Source: Lichtheimia corymbifera B2541 (lineage: Eukaryota > Mucoromycota > Mucoromycetes > Mucorales > Lichtheimiaceae). From it: a stretch of DNA of 64,000 nucleotides. The notes beneath the pieces were generated by a model. It searched no databases, was not told the DNA's origin, and worked only from the letters and a program-made list of their open reading frames with translations. Of this stretch, positions 45,465 through 57,076 are shown piece by piece (positions within the stretch are counted from its first letter, which is position 1; each line of letters starts with the position of its first letter). The translations under genes and the position numbers were made by a program. The DNA is taken from NCBI GenBank assembly GCA_000697475.1, contig JNEU01001097.1:1-64000 (forward strand), in the 5' to 3' direction.

Positions 45465-47631
45465 CTACAAACGAGCGTTCTTGGGGAAGTACTTCATTGC
45501 TTGTCGGACACCCAAATCAGCCATGATTTCCTCAGAGCCACCCAAAATTGCCTACAGAACGCCATTATCAGTGATGTGCAGGAATACGGACATGATCTCA
45601 TTGACACTTACTGCGAATTTGTATGTTCTCTGGAAGCTTTCGATGCTACGACCCATACCAGTACGTGTGATACCACGACCACCAAAGATTTGGCAAGCAT
45701 CGTCCGACACATTATGAGCAACGCGAGTCGCCTGGAATTTGAGCAAAGAAATAGGGCCAGCAAGCTTCTTGGATTGTTCCAAATAGGACATGTTGCACAT
45801 TTGATAAGTGATATTCTCAAGCCAGTTCTGAACAGATTCCAATTGCGCAATCTAAAAATGTTGTCAATTGGTCAGCTGTGTGTGTAGCCAGCGCGATTCC
45901 CTTTTATAACATACCATGGATCCAAGCTTGTTGCGGATAACTGGTTGATCGATCAAACGCTTACCAAAGACTGAAAATACAAGTGAATTAGCCAATTGAT
46001 GGAAATCTACCATGGCTCCTCCATACCTTTGCGTTGATGAGCCCACTTGAAGCTGTGTTCCCATATCGACATTGGTAACATTAGTATGACCGTTGTATGT
46101 ATGTATCCTTCCATGATTGTTGATCTTACCATTCTATAAAAGAAATATGATGAATGTCAAGTTGATAGCAGTGCATGTGATATGGTCGACTTACCTTCCA
46201 CGATGGAACGTGTACCAGCAATGATAGCACAGCAAATGTACCATCTCTCGTGGTTGAAGCTTGAGCAAAGAAAAGCGAGTTAGAGTATTGTAAGGTGACA
46301 AACAAGAAGTCTGGGATACATACTTGTACATGATGACTTGGAAACCTTTGCCTTCTTCACCCAAAATGTTCTCGACAGGGACCTTGACGTTTTCAAAGGT
46401 GATATACGAGGTACCAGCAGCCGATGAATAGGAAGTCTTGATACCCTTAGTTTCAAGACCCTCTCCACGCTCAATGAACAACATGGTGATGCCCTTTTCG
46501 GTACGCACAGCTACGCTGAAATAATCAGCGAAGGTACCATTGGTGATCCATTTTTTGACACCATTGACGATAAAGTGCTTGCCATCGGGAGTGCGTTTGG
46601 CTGTAGTGCGAAGACGGGCAACATCTGATCCTGCATAAGGTTCAGTGATTGCAAGACAGATACGTTTACGACCGAGTAAGACTTCAGGTACGACACGTTC
46701 CTTGAGATGCTTGGGTCCGAAGTTGAAGACTGGGGGCAGACCAATACTGTAGCCAGAGGAAATACCATCGGCGAAACCAGGTGTGCCCAAGCGTGCGGTT
46801 TCTTCATGAGCAATCATCTACATGGTGATGGATGTGAGTGAAACCGCATGAATCCACCATCCTTTATTGTTACTGACCTCGTGGAAATAATCGAATTCTT
46901 CAGGCTTGATACCACCAGGAAGTTTCAATCCCTTGAGCCATGGACCAGGACCAATCTGTGATGCCAGTACACCTTCCTCACCAAGCATTTTGTATAGCTC
47001 CTGGGTAGGTGCTTGATTCATCTCCTCAGCAAGAATAGCATCAAGCTATATTATATCATCATGATGCACGTCAATAAAAGCTATCTACAAACCATCCCAA
47101 TGTATCAGGTTACCTTGACATCGGCATAGATGGAACGCATCGCCTTGCGGAAACGGGTATGGCTTTCACTAAATACGTTCAACAATGGTGTCAAATACTG
47201 TCGTGCTGTACAACATATGAAATACGCGTCTGCCATACTTGAAATAAGGGCTTTTGAATCCCATCCAATAGCTTGGCTCGGCATAGGGAACCTTGGAAAT
47301 GGCATCAGGAGCAGGAAGAGCAATCTGGGGCGTCTCGTTGGCAATGGTGCCGATCTTCAAGCGAGGAGCATACTTGATCAACACTTCTTGGCGATGCAAA
47401 CCATAGAAATCGTCTACATTGCAACTAGAATTAGAGCATGTAGCAATAAAAAAGAACCAACTTACCAGTTACATCCTTGCCGGCGTATTCGAGCAAAAGA
47501 GCTTCTCCACCTGGATGCATGGCAGCGAATTTGCTGATATCATAAACCTCGCAATCAATGATAATCCATGCATCATTTTCCGATGCGTGCTTGGCCACTT
47601 CGTCACGAGTGAAGACCTTTAGTTCAGGCAT
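45465..47631 (-). CDS. Cytochrome b5-acyl-CoA dehydrogenase fusion protein
   Basis: The N-terminal 90 residues are a cytochrome b5 domain (ELKVFTRDEVAKHASENDAW, heme ligands in AAMHPGGEALLLEYAG and FYGLHRQEV). The rest is an acyl-CoA dehydrogenase: RFRKAMRSIYADVK, GISSGYSIGLPPVFNFG, CLAITEPYAGSDVA (FAD/substrate motif), IVNGVKKWITNG, RKVFGKRLIDQPVIRNKLG, and DACQIFGGRGITRTGMGRSI with GSEEIMADLG at the end. About nine exons on the minus strand from ATG 47631. Fungal members of this fusion family occur in peroxisomes or mitochondria, with fatty acyl-CoA as presumed substrate. The C-terminus ...FPKNARL is compatible with a PTS1-like signal (ARL), suggesting peroxisomes, but this is inference. 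Confidence 0.9.
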
Positions 47632-48434
47632 GTTGTAAAAGAGTAGGGAGAAGAGGAATTGAAAGTAAAGAAAGGGTACACAAAGCGATGCATCAGATGG
47701 TAACTTTTGAGAACAACATGTGAAAATGGTATGCAGATCCCCGCACCACATGACTAAGGCCTATTGTCCATTCACCAATGAGAGTCGGACAATGCTCGTC
47801 ATGCGAATAAACATATTTACATCATGCAGGCGGAAAACCATTGCATTGCGCACCACTCACGTTTGAGGCACTGAGTCTTTTTGGCCTAGCAATGATGGCA
47901 TTACAATACGTTTATGCCGCTTTGGACTTGGTGTCATGTAGACTTCCAAAGGTGCTTCTTGTTCAATGCAAGACGGGCATTTGCTGTTGCTGATGATGAT
48001 GATGGTATGCTCCAATGCACAACATAGCATCATGTTTTATTATGGTCTACAGATGCAAAAGATATATATCATTCTTTAAGGCATACATCAAAATGGAAAG
48101 GTTCTACGGTACACCTATACACGTATACATTGTCATACCAGATGCTGTACACATAACCAACTCAAGAGGATCCTGTTGGTTAGACTCGGATACATGTTGG
48201 GATCATGAATTCGTATAAGATTACGTACTTTGTATTTGTTAGAGTCATCATTCAATTTCATAACTCTCTATTCGTGTCAAAAAAAATGGGATGACTAGCA
48301 TGAATGTATATAATGTGTAGCGGGGATGTTGTCACGTTGTGGTTGTCAGGGCAACGACGATCTCAGCTCACAGCACAAAATTTGCTGGCTTCATTTTCGC
48401 TACTTTTCCTCCAAACCTTTTTCCACAACCACCC
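47632..48434. other. Divergent intergenic region
   Basis: About 800 nt between the acyl-CoA dehydrogenase and UTP23 starts. No open frame of coding character was seen. A short GATGAT triplet run is near 47992-48003. Confidence 0.5.
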
Positions 48435-49525
48435 ATGCGACCCAAGACACAACGCGCTTACCGGCGCACGATGCATTCCTATTCATTAGGATTTGGATTT
48501 CGACCACCCTATCAATTGCTCGGTAAACTGCTTGCTTTCTTCTTAACAAGGCGATCGGCTGCGATCGGGAAAACGTACCAGCTACTGACACCGATCTATA
48601 GTCGATGCTGATTTCTGTCTCGAGGCGAGCAAGCAAAAAATCGATATGGCGACCGAACTCGAAAACACATTCCAGGAACCTACAAAGACTTGTAAGTGGG
48701 GTTGATTGGTCTATAGGAGGATTATGCATTTACATGAAGTAGTTATTACCGAATGCAGCATCCAAGAACTTAGAAAGCAACAAGGACCAGCAGCAGCAGG
48801 TGCGAACGGCCTGGCAAGGAAATTCGAACGTCGTCGATGCCCACACACTCATCAACCTATTGCAAGTGCTGATTGTGTTGCTCAAGTCATCGGCCCTGAG
48901 AACAAGTACAACTATTGTGTGGGATCGCAAAATGTTGAGCTTCGAAATAAGCTACGAGAGATACCTGGTATCCCGATGTTTTATGTCAAATCGCATATGA
49001 TTATCATGGAGATGATGTCCAAAAAGTCAAAGGAGGCAATCAAAAAGGTAGGTTGATTCATGTTATGCGTGTATATATATTTACACTCACTCCTTTCAAA
49101 AATAGCTCGAACAGGAGAAGATGTTACCATCCGCCAAGGAAAATGAAAAACTCAAGTCTGCAAAGATGATCGCATCCACAAAGGAAGAGGAACCCAAAAA
49201 GAAAAAGAAAACCAAAGGAGTCAACCCATTAGCCTGCAAGAAATCCACAAAGATACCACCACCCCCACCCAAGAAAAGGAAACGTGAATTGGAAGAGAAA
49301 GAAAAGAAAAAGAAGGCTAAAAAGGAGGAGGACGAGGAGAAAGAGCCATCTGTGATTGGACCTACACCTGAAAAACAAGAGGATACTGGTGCTGATGATA
49401 CTGAGGAAAAGAAGAAAAAGAGACGGAGAAGGAAAAAGACAAAGAAGACTGATGCAGAACAGCAAGTAACACCCAACCCAGAGGAGAATAGTAGTAATAA
49501 TAATAACGATGTTGAAGAACAATAA
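48435..49525 (+). CDS. UTP23: rRNA-processing protein UTP23 (SSU processome)
   Basis: UTP23 is an inactive PIN-domain protein of the small-subunit processome that helps release the snR30 snoRNA during 18S maturation. Four exons (48435-48522, 48602-48691, 48740-49047, 49106-49525) give 301 residues. It starts MRPKTQRAYRRTMHSYSLGF and continues PPYQLLVDADFCLEASKQK. The zinc-binding set is Cys in ITECSIQEL, RRRCPHTHQP and ADCVAQVIG. IPMFYVKSHMIIMEMMS closes the PIN fold. The tail is a long Lys/Glu-rich region with PPPPPKKRKRELEEKEKKK, probably a nucleolar signal. The stop codon lies inside AATAAA. Confidence 0.93.
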
Positions 49526-49526
49526 A
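49521..49526 (+). terminator. AATAAA overlapping the UTP23 stop codon
   Basis: The hexamer spans the stop codon TAA (49523-49525). Whether it is used is uncertain, since cleavage would then fall inside the convergent gene. Confidence 0.35.
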
Positions 49527-49558
49527 AATGATTATGTATGATGATGAATTTTAATTCT

Positions 49559-52064
49559 CTAACGATGCTTGGGACTAACACGGGAGTATGCAAAGACGCC
49601 GAGAATAACGACGCCAAGGAAAGCAATAGCAGCTGGTAACATGATTTCTTGAGGGAAGGCAGAGGATGACTCACGATAATGTTCATCGTCACTTTCACTG
49701 TCAGATGCCATTCGTCTGGAATTACGCTTGCTGCTACGCTTACTACGGATACTGCGATCATTTTCATGCTTGGAAGGAGGTGCTGGCACTGTTGTATGTG
49801 TGGATGCTCCGCTATTGTCGAATTGAGTTGTAGAAGTATCCATTGTGGCTGCTGCTGTTTCCACTTGTGGCGTACTTCGCTCTTCAGGTTGAGTCAAATC
49901 ATGTACAAAGAGCTTCACACGATCATTGCCCAATTTGCGTGCAAGTTGTACAGCGTCTTTGACGTCCATATCCGAGCTGATCAACACCTTATCGTTCTCA
50001 TCATCCAAATATGAAATCGACAGCCATTCTGTTGAATCATCAGCTTCAGTTGCAACATGCTCATTGATCACTTTTTGGCGCACAGTCTCGATAAGCTGAG
50101 AATAACTGTTGATAGGTGACGTGAATCGATGCGTCTTTCCACCAGTCGATGTAAACTTGAAGGCAAAAGTATCATCATCCACTGGCTCCTTTTGAGTGAT
50201 GCGTGATGGTGGAGTTTGATGAGAAGATGTCGCTGATAAAGTATCTTCATGATTGACCATGCTAGCAGATTCGTTGGGTGTAATCTCAGGGAAGCCTTGT
50301 AGTTGTGAAAACGAACCAGATGGTTCAGGTGAAATGCCGTGTACAGGTGATCTTGAATGATTGCCCGAATGATTGGCTGATGGATCAGAAGATTGCGACT
50401 CACTCTCAGCTTCGTTTGCTCCAAAGCTATCCCAGAAACGTGACCACATTGGACCTATGGAAAAACTAGTTAGCTCCTGTGTTCTACCCTATCACTTGGA
50501 ATCAAACCTTCACCATCTGTTCCTTGCATACTGTGAATCTATAATGATATGGTCAATGATGAGCATTACTTGTAATAGCAAAGGGTCTTACTTGTTCGAG
50601 AGTTGCATATGTAAGCTTAAGGACGTCCACCATACCAACAATGACACCAGCATCCATAACAGGAAGATTCAAAAAGTGGCCATCTAGCAGCATGGATTGA
50701 TTCATCAGTAACACTCGCCTTTTCCTTGTATACGATGCTCACTCACCATTCATGCGACGTAAGGCATCCATGATAGTTGTTGAAGGTGGGGCTGTTTCAG
50801 GGTGAGGTGTCATGACTCGCACCACAGAACAATTTTCAGGATTCAGGCCAGCGGCAATAACACGAAGAACGACATCCTTACTAAATGAAGGTTAGTCATA
50901 GTCGAATGATATATCCAACGTATATATATAAATTTGACTCACGTTGTAAAGATACCTGCCAATCCTTCTCGATCAGCGACAAGAACGGCTGTTGTACGAT
51001 GTTCCTTCATGATACGGGCCACATCACGGACGTTGGTTTTGACATTGACTTCAGCAGGTGCAGTACCATCCATGACAGAGCCTAGATCTGGACACGACAT
51101 ACGATCTCGAAGACTTTCCATGTACTGAACAAGTTGAGCTGGGCTATTCGTGTTCCATTCGCGTTCGACACCTTCTAATGCATCGTATAGCTTGCGAGAG
51201 GATCCATATGCACGCTCCATCTTGTCCAAGGCCTCATACAAACACTTTGTGATGTCCAACAAGCCAAAGATATCGCCTTCTTCATTGCATACAGGCTATG
51301 ATCATAATTAGCTCACCATCGTTAACGAAGATCAGAATATCAAGATGAGACATACCAAATGACGGAAACCACGCGAAACCATTAGGTTAAGTGCATCGGT
51401 AGCGGAAGTATCGGCGGTGACACACATTGGGCCTTGTGTCATGATTTCAGCAACAGTGGTCGCCCTTGCATGGATAACACATGTTAGTGGCGTCAAGATG
51501 TTTTACCCCCTACCCCTTTTTCCCTCATTACTTACCTGGCATCGAGTGATTCGGCTACAACTCGGTATGCGAGATCTTTGGCCTATGTACATACAACATG
51601 AATCAACCTGGATATTGGCTTGAGATGGTCACTTACAGTAAAGATACCACTTAGATGATCCTCATTATCGACCACAAGAACACAATTGCTTCGTTTAGCA
51701 GCCATCAGTTGAGAAGCTTCAATGACGAGCAAGTTTTCCTTGACGGTGAGTGCCTGGGTAGGACGTAAAGCAGATACTGTGCCGGCAATTTTTCTCGTTT
51801 GTCGTACACGTGATGTACTCGTCTGCTTCCTGGAGAGCTCTTGTTCAAGCTTTTTACGAATAGCCTATACCAAATAACAAGGAAGAAAGGATACTTAATA
51901 TATAGCGATCCAAGTGAGAGAACCCCCTCCCCCATTGCAGGTCGTTGAATGTGTACCTCGTCACGCTTCGATTGACGTTGTCGACTTCCAAGGTTGGTAT
52001 GATCAGAGGTCTCCGCACGAGACGACGCCACGGAAGGGATCCGTGAACCTGAGCGTTTTGGCAT
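49559..52064 (-). CDS. Four-CBS-domain and PB1-domain membrane-tethered protein
   Basis: About nine exons on the minus strand from ATG 52064 (MPKRSGSRIPSVASSRAE). Two CBS pairs are visible. The first holds ASQLMAAKRSNCVLVVDNED, TVAEIMTQGPMCVTADTSAT and GFRHLPVCNEEGDIFGLLDI. The second holds SVMDGTAPAEVNVKTNVRDV, MKEHRTTAVLVADREGLAG and VVRVMTPHPETAPPSTTIMD. A PB1 domain follows (FAFKFTSTGGKTHRFTSP, LSISYLDDENDKVLISSDMD). A basic linker RSKRSSKRNSRR and a C-terminal membrane helix (IMLPAAIAFLGVVILGVFAY) end it. This architecture is that of fungal CBS/PB1 proteins such as fission yeast Mug70. CBS pairs usually sense adenine nucleotides; partner and role are unknown. Confidence 0.88.
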
Positions 52065-52697
52065 TTGTTTTCTTTTTGTTGTGCAAGTAGTTGGGCAAGG
52101 AAAGAGAGATAAAAAGAAGCTGCTGCACACCAAAATTGGTAGCCCTCGGAGTGAAGGTCCTCCTCGTATGATTGCATATCGCGTGAACATAATAGCGTAC
52201 GTACGTACATAGTAAATGATTCACCCCTTGTTATTCTATCATATCTTCGTGTATATTTGCTATAATAAAAGTTACATTATAATAAGATATCTCATCATCT
52301 TGATGCTGCAATATACTATTAGGGGTGTGTGGGTGGGTGAACATGTGCCAGGATGATGTTGTGCAAGGTAGCTCGATAATCATGTGCCTAGTCATTCATT
52401 TTCAGCATCGTTTTGGAAGCGCACAGCATAGCGATTAAATGGTGGACAATGATTTGAGGCCCTTTGCTTTTATATAGACCCCAGTCTTGTGCCTTGAAAA
52501 TAGCCGATTTAATCAGCTGCTGATACAAGCAATTTATCATTCCAACAGCAGCAGATCTAAAGCAGTATCACCAGATCTGCGCTGATGAACACAATCGCAG
52601 CTACCAAAACACACAAAAACTGATGAGATATCCATGGTACCTATTTATCAGTGTTTCTTCCTTTTAACCATCACTCGCCCCCTAGTCTTTTATCATC
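52065..52697. other. Divergent promoter region CBS-PB1 / PRPP synthetase
   Basis: About 630 nt. A TATA-like TTTTATATAGAC is at about 52468-52479, some 220 nt before the PRPP synthetase start. No gene seen. Confidence 0.45.
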
Positions 52698-53913
52698 ATG
52701 CGACGAGGCATGGTTATTTTTTCTGGATCATCACATCTAAGTCTCACTGATGATATATGTCAACAGCTCTCTTGTTATCCTGCAGAAAGATGTTTATCCA
52801 AATTCAGCAACAATGAAACCCGTTTCGAGTTACACGAAGAAGACGTCAGGGACAAAGGTGTCTTTATTGTGCAATCTGGTTCCAGCCAATATCATCAAGT
52901 CAACGATTATCTTATGGAAATACTCACAATGATACATACTTGCAAGGCGGCATCGGCAAAGAAAGTTGTAGCCGTTTTACCATTCTTCCCGTATTCTCGA
53001 CAACCTAGCACACCATACATTATGACTACTGCAGCTACAGGGGCACCGTCCACTACCACCCCTAGTAGTACTTTACCATCCTCATTTTCCGATTGTTCAC
53101 AACCAAGTTACCATTATCGATTTGCAAGAGCGGGTACTTTGGTGGCGAACCTTTTGATGTGTGCAGGCAAGTAGTGCTTTTAAAAATATTGCTCTGTGGA
53201 GGACATCAAGCTGATCATCCATCATTGTGCATATTAGGGGTGGACCATATCATCACGCTGGACCTGCATGATCCGCAATTTCAAGGCTTTTTTGATTGTC
53301 CCGTTGAAAATTTGACAACCAAATCGATCATTACAAAGTATATTCAACAGCATATCCCCGATCACGAGGAAGCCGTCATTGTCTCGCCTGATGCTGGTGG
53401 AGCCAAACGGTACGTAATACAAGGAAAAGCGAAACAATGACCACGCATGTGGGCCTCATTCAATGATTTGATAGGGCGACAGCGATCGCTGAACACCTTC
53501 AAATGGATTTTGCTTTGATTCATGGGACACGGGCTAAAACGGTCAAGCGACAAAAGTACGATTTTTTCCTCGTTGGCAATGTCAAAGACAGGGTGTGCAT
53601 CATCATAGATGATATAATCGACACAGCATATACGATCACTAAAGCAGCCAAAATGTTGCATGAAAATGGTGCCACTCGAATTTATGCATTGGTAACACAC
53701 GCTGTCTTGAGTGGCGATGCATTGGACCGAATCCAACATAGCTACCTGGATTGTGTTGTTGTCAGCGATTCAATTTATCAAAATCAATGCACCATATCAT
53801 GCGATAAGATAACCACATTCAGTATTGCACCCCTCCTTGCTGAATCGATTAGGCGTATTCATTATGGCGAAAGCATCAGTGTTTTATTTGATTCAGCATA
53901 CAAGTTATTCTAG
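52698..53913 (+). CDS. Divergent ribose-phosphate pyrophosphokinase (PRPP synthetase) paralogue
   Basis: Three exons (52698-53166, 53238-53409, 53475-53913) give 359 residues. The family frame is clear: [109 protein letters not shown] and [10 protein letters not shown]. Active enzymes make PRPP from ribose 5-phosphate and ATP for nucleotide synthesis. Here the catalytic loop (normally RQDKK) is replaced after RQ by a Thr/Ser/Pro-rich insert of about 25 residues. The PRPP loop reads [10 protein letters not shown] instead of VDDMADTCGT. A regulatory or structural subunit, like yeast Prs1/Prs5, is the likeliest reading. Intron 1 uses a GC donor. Confidence 0.85.
53167..53237 (+). other. GC-AG intron in the PRPP synthetase gene
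   Basis: The donor is CAG/GCAAGT and the acceptor ATATTAG. Splicing joins LLMCAG to [11 protein letters not shown], the exact family continuity. The nearest GT at 53171 gives the wrong frame. Confidence 0.8.
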
Positions 53914-54041
53914 CCTCCCTAATATTCCATCCTGCCTATTAGATATTGACACATGAATAACCACCATTTGCTAATATCACCCTTTTTGAAGCAATACTGT
54001 AATACAATGCTTTGTACAAAATCGTTGTTTTCTCTTTTTTT

Positions 54042-55666
54042 CTAACATTCAGTGTCTACACTCCACATCTTAACCCAGTCAACTGCTAATGCTCGTTTGT
54101 TTCCTTCGCCCCATGTCGGAAGCCACTGGTCTCGGCTATCCCAAAAAGCATTGACAGCATGAGGATCATCGTTTTGCCATGGTTTACCATGCCCGTCAGG
54201 CCAGTATCCGTTAACACCTCCTACAGCAAGATTCAAGACCTACATGCCAACCGTCCCATAATGAGCTACTTGCATCGATGATACCCTTTTTCCTACTACA
54301 TACCAAATAAAATTCTTGATCAAATGGCGCACCAATATCACCCGATTTCCAAGGATTCATTGACCATTCCGGGAATTCACCACGATCCCAAAAGCTTTGA
54401 TCAAAGTCGAGCAATAACACAGTCTTGCCATCAATATAAGTTCGAAGACCATCCTCATTCCATTCCAATCCTAATGTGACGTGTGAATAAAGATCCAAGG
54501 AGGTTTGATCTTCTCATCCCCTTACCATATGTGTGGAAGTCATCGGCAAATGTAGTTCCATCCTCCAGAATAGCTTCAGCACGTGTCATGTTGTATCGAT
54601 TCATTGTGTAATGTACGCCCCAGTGAAGAGTCGATGCAACGTTATTAATACCGCCAAGAGGATAATTCCTGTTGCCACGTGATTCCATCTACAAAAACCG
54701 TTTCATCGTAAGAAAGAACATGCATAGAATGATGGATCATCCAATACTTACAATGTCAATTTCACCTATTCCAAGAATGAATGTTAATAACATAAAATAA
54801 AGCAAAGTAGCTATGCGATGCTTACCACTTGCAGGCCAAAGGCCGTAGTTTGAATATTTGGGCATCATCCAGATCGCAGGCCACAGCCAGTCCCCTTCGG
54901 GTAGTCGTGCACGGACCTCCACCTTACCATATCGGAGAGCTGCAGAATTGATTGTCCTCAATCGTGCTGATTGAATGGGATTCAAGTAATTGCCACCTGC
55001 ACCAGCTAGTCGCTCGCAACCTGGATAATTAGAAAAAAAGATGTCTAAGATCGCTGTGCGGATGTATATATATTGGTGCAACGTACCATAGTTTGAATTA
55101 TCTGTGCAGCTCATTGATGGTTCCCCTGACCTATTATAATACAATGATAATACTACAGGTTGGCTCATTGTTACGCACCTAGTCGGCTAGCTAATCTTTT
55201 TACCATAAATTCAAATATCCTCCTTGCTTCATTTCATTATGTCCGATTGCATCAGCGGTCAACGTGGGCTTGATGTACAAGATACCATCTTCAACAAAGC
55301 TGTTGGATCGATTATTTGTGTACCTGTGATAGCACGAATACATCTCAATTTGAAGCTCTTGCATGTTCCATATATCGCTCTACGTACCATTCGAATTCCC
55401 AATTACCACCTACATAAAGGGCATATAATGAGTGACCCGTTCTGTGATCCAACATAGAGACTACAAGTACCTCCACTCATGGTAATTTCATGTTGCCATT
55501 TGCTGAGATCAAGTCGATTAAAGTGGTCCTCAAATACTAAGCAATGTTGTTTGGTGTTTTCCGAGTCTTCTGCTTGAATCATGGATTCCACACGCATCTC
55601 AAAGGCGCTGACGAGCCCTGTTGCAACGACTCCGCACATGATCGCTGCCGTAGATAATAGCATCAT
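54042..55666 (-). CDS. GH16 endo-beta-1,3-glucanase-like (GNBP type), secreted
   Basis: About nine exons on the minus strand from ATG 55666. The first 21 residues (MMLLSTAAIMCGVVATGLVS) are a signal peptide. The body follows the GH16 GNBP/laminarinase pattern: CLVFEDHFNRLDLSKWQHEI, GGGNWEFEWYTNNRSNSF, ILYIKPTLTADAIG, GCERLAGAGG, ARLRTINSAALRYGKVEVRA, WPAIWMMPKYSNYGLWPASG and the catalytic GEIDIMESRGN (nucleophile Glu, Asp, and acid/base Glu). It ends FYLVLNLAVGGVNGYWPD and ...WVKMWSVDTEC. It probably cleaves or binds beta-1,3-glucan at the wall or in the medium. The GEIDI part is on a 14-nt exon. Confidence 0.9.
54752..54765 (-). other. 14-nt microexon carrying the GH16 catalytic residues
   Basis: Read on the minus strand as GTGAAATTGACATT, it completes Gly and encodes Glu-Ile-Asp-Ile. 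It is flanked by AG (54766-54767) and GT (54750-54751). The next exon begins MESRGN. Confidence 0.85.
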
Positions 55667-55887
55667 TTCTTCAAGGTATACGGTAAATAAAGGGAAGAGA
55701 AGAAAAGAAAAGGTGCAAAGCTATTGATCGTGCAAGATTCAACTTTTTTTATAAACATGAAATGGATGGAATGTGTGTTGTATGTTGTATATATCCAAAC
55801 TATATAATACAATCGATTCAATATGCCTCGATAGCCCGTAGTACACGTGTATGGAACCCACATCGGAACTTTTTTTCCTTGCAGCTG

Positions 55888-57076
55888 CTAATCACCACCG
55901 TCATGAAGCATATCCAACTCTTGTATCAGGGGTTGTAGTAATTCCATAGCATCCGCTGAATCTGCACCAAACATGACCTTGGCCAACTCCTCTTCTTTGT
56001 CATTGGGTTGGATCTTGCATATAACATGATGCTAGTACCAAGACACGCCATTCATCAGTTATCCCATTGTCATTCGCATTCATTTGAGACCGACCTTTTC
56101 ATAGCCTTGTTGATATGGTTGTAGTGAGACATACACCACGTCCTTCCCCGATTCAAGTTCAATCCCGAGAATGTGATGTAAAAACGAGTGCCAGTAATAC
56201 CGATGAGCAATGACATCCATCTGTGTTTCTGCAACCCGTAATTTCTGCATCTATCAAGCACACACACATCAGCCCTTGGTCCTCTGATCCAAGTGTATAA
56301 GCACTTACTTGATCGAGTAGATAGATCCCGAATCGATGCTTCTCTTGTATTGGTTGTTCATCCATCGCAGAAAAATTGATCTCGAGAATGCCGTTATACT
56401 GCATCGGCGCTTTGCTTTTAATGTCGACCACTTGGATATACTGAGTACTTGGCTGCAACGTCAATGGGTTGTCAAAGAGTGATGCTATATTGGATCCTTC
56501 TCCTTCTCCTTCTTGTTTCACATGGCCTGATACAAATGTCCACGATATCTCATCCTCTGCAATTTGTCGCCGATGCTTTGGTGGAGGTTCAAATGACAAG
56601 TGGCATCTTGCATTAGGTAAAGGCACAGGTCCAATATTGGAAATCTTGGCAGTAAGACGCACACCTGAAGGCGTAGAATTGATCTCACTCTCTATATATA
56701 CATGATAAGCACAAGATGCAAAACTACTTTTACGTATCGGTTGTATTTACCTATTCGCATACTCGATTGCAATACCTTGCCAATAACTGCCTGTGTTTCT
56801 TGTAGTCCTTGTTGTAAGTGTTGCGATACATGAACGAGTGTCTAGAAACGAGCTTTGTAAGTAAAAAGTTCTCTCGTAGCCCTTGCTCCTTATGACTCAC
56901 GGAATAGGCTGCTGTATAAGCTGATTGAGCTCCTTGTACTGCTGCAGACATCGCCGCTTGCGAATTGTCACTTGATCAAAAGAAGTGCATGTGAGTTGAG
57001 ATGCTGTTGCGTTCCGTATTCGTTGATGGTACCCATTATCCTTTGGCGACGATGGATTTGCGTGAGGCGAGCTCAT
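55888..57076 (-). CDS. Protein of unknown function, helical N-terminus and beta-rich body
   Basis: Six exons or so on the minus strand. The start MSSPHANPSSPKDNG (ATG 57076) joins by an intron at about 56966-57031 to DNSQAAMSAAVQGAQSAYT. The N-terminal third is a Gln-rich amphipathic helix region (HVSQHLQQGLQETQAVIGKV). The middle (GVRLTAKISNIGPVPLPNAR, YIQVVDIKSKAPMQYNGILE) alternates like a beta-sandwich, reminiscent of adaptor appendage domains, though this is a loose impression. It ends ELLQPLIQELDMLHDGGD. Length is about 300 residues. I do not recognise the family and propose no function. Confidence 0.75.

Noticed and set aside
49096..49767. Long Ser/Phe-rich frame on the minus strand opposite UTP23
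   Set aside because: It is the antisense shadow of the Lys/Glu-rich UTP23 tail.
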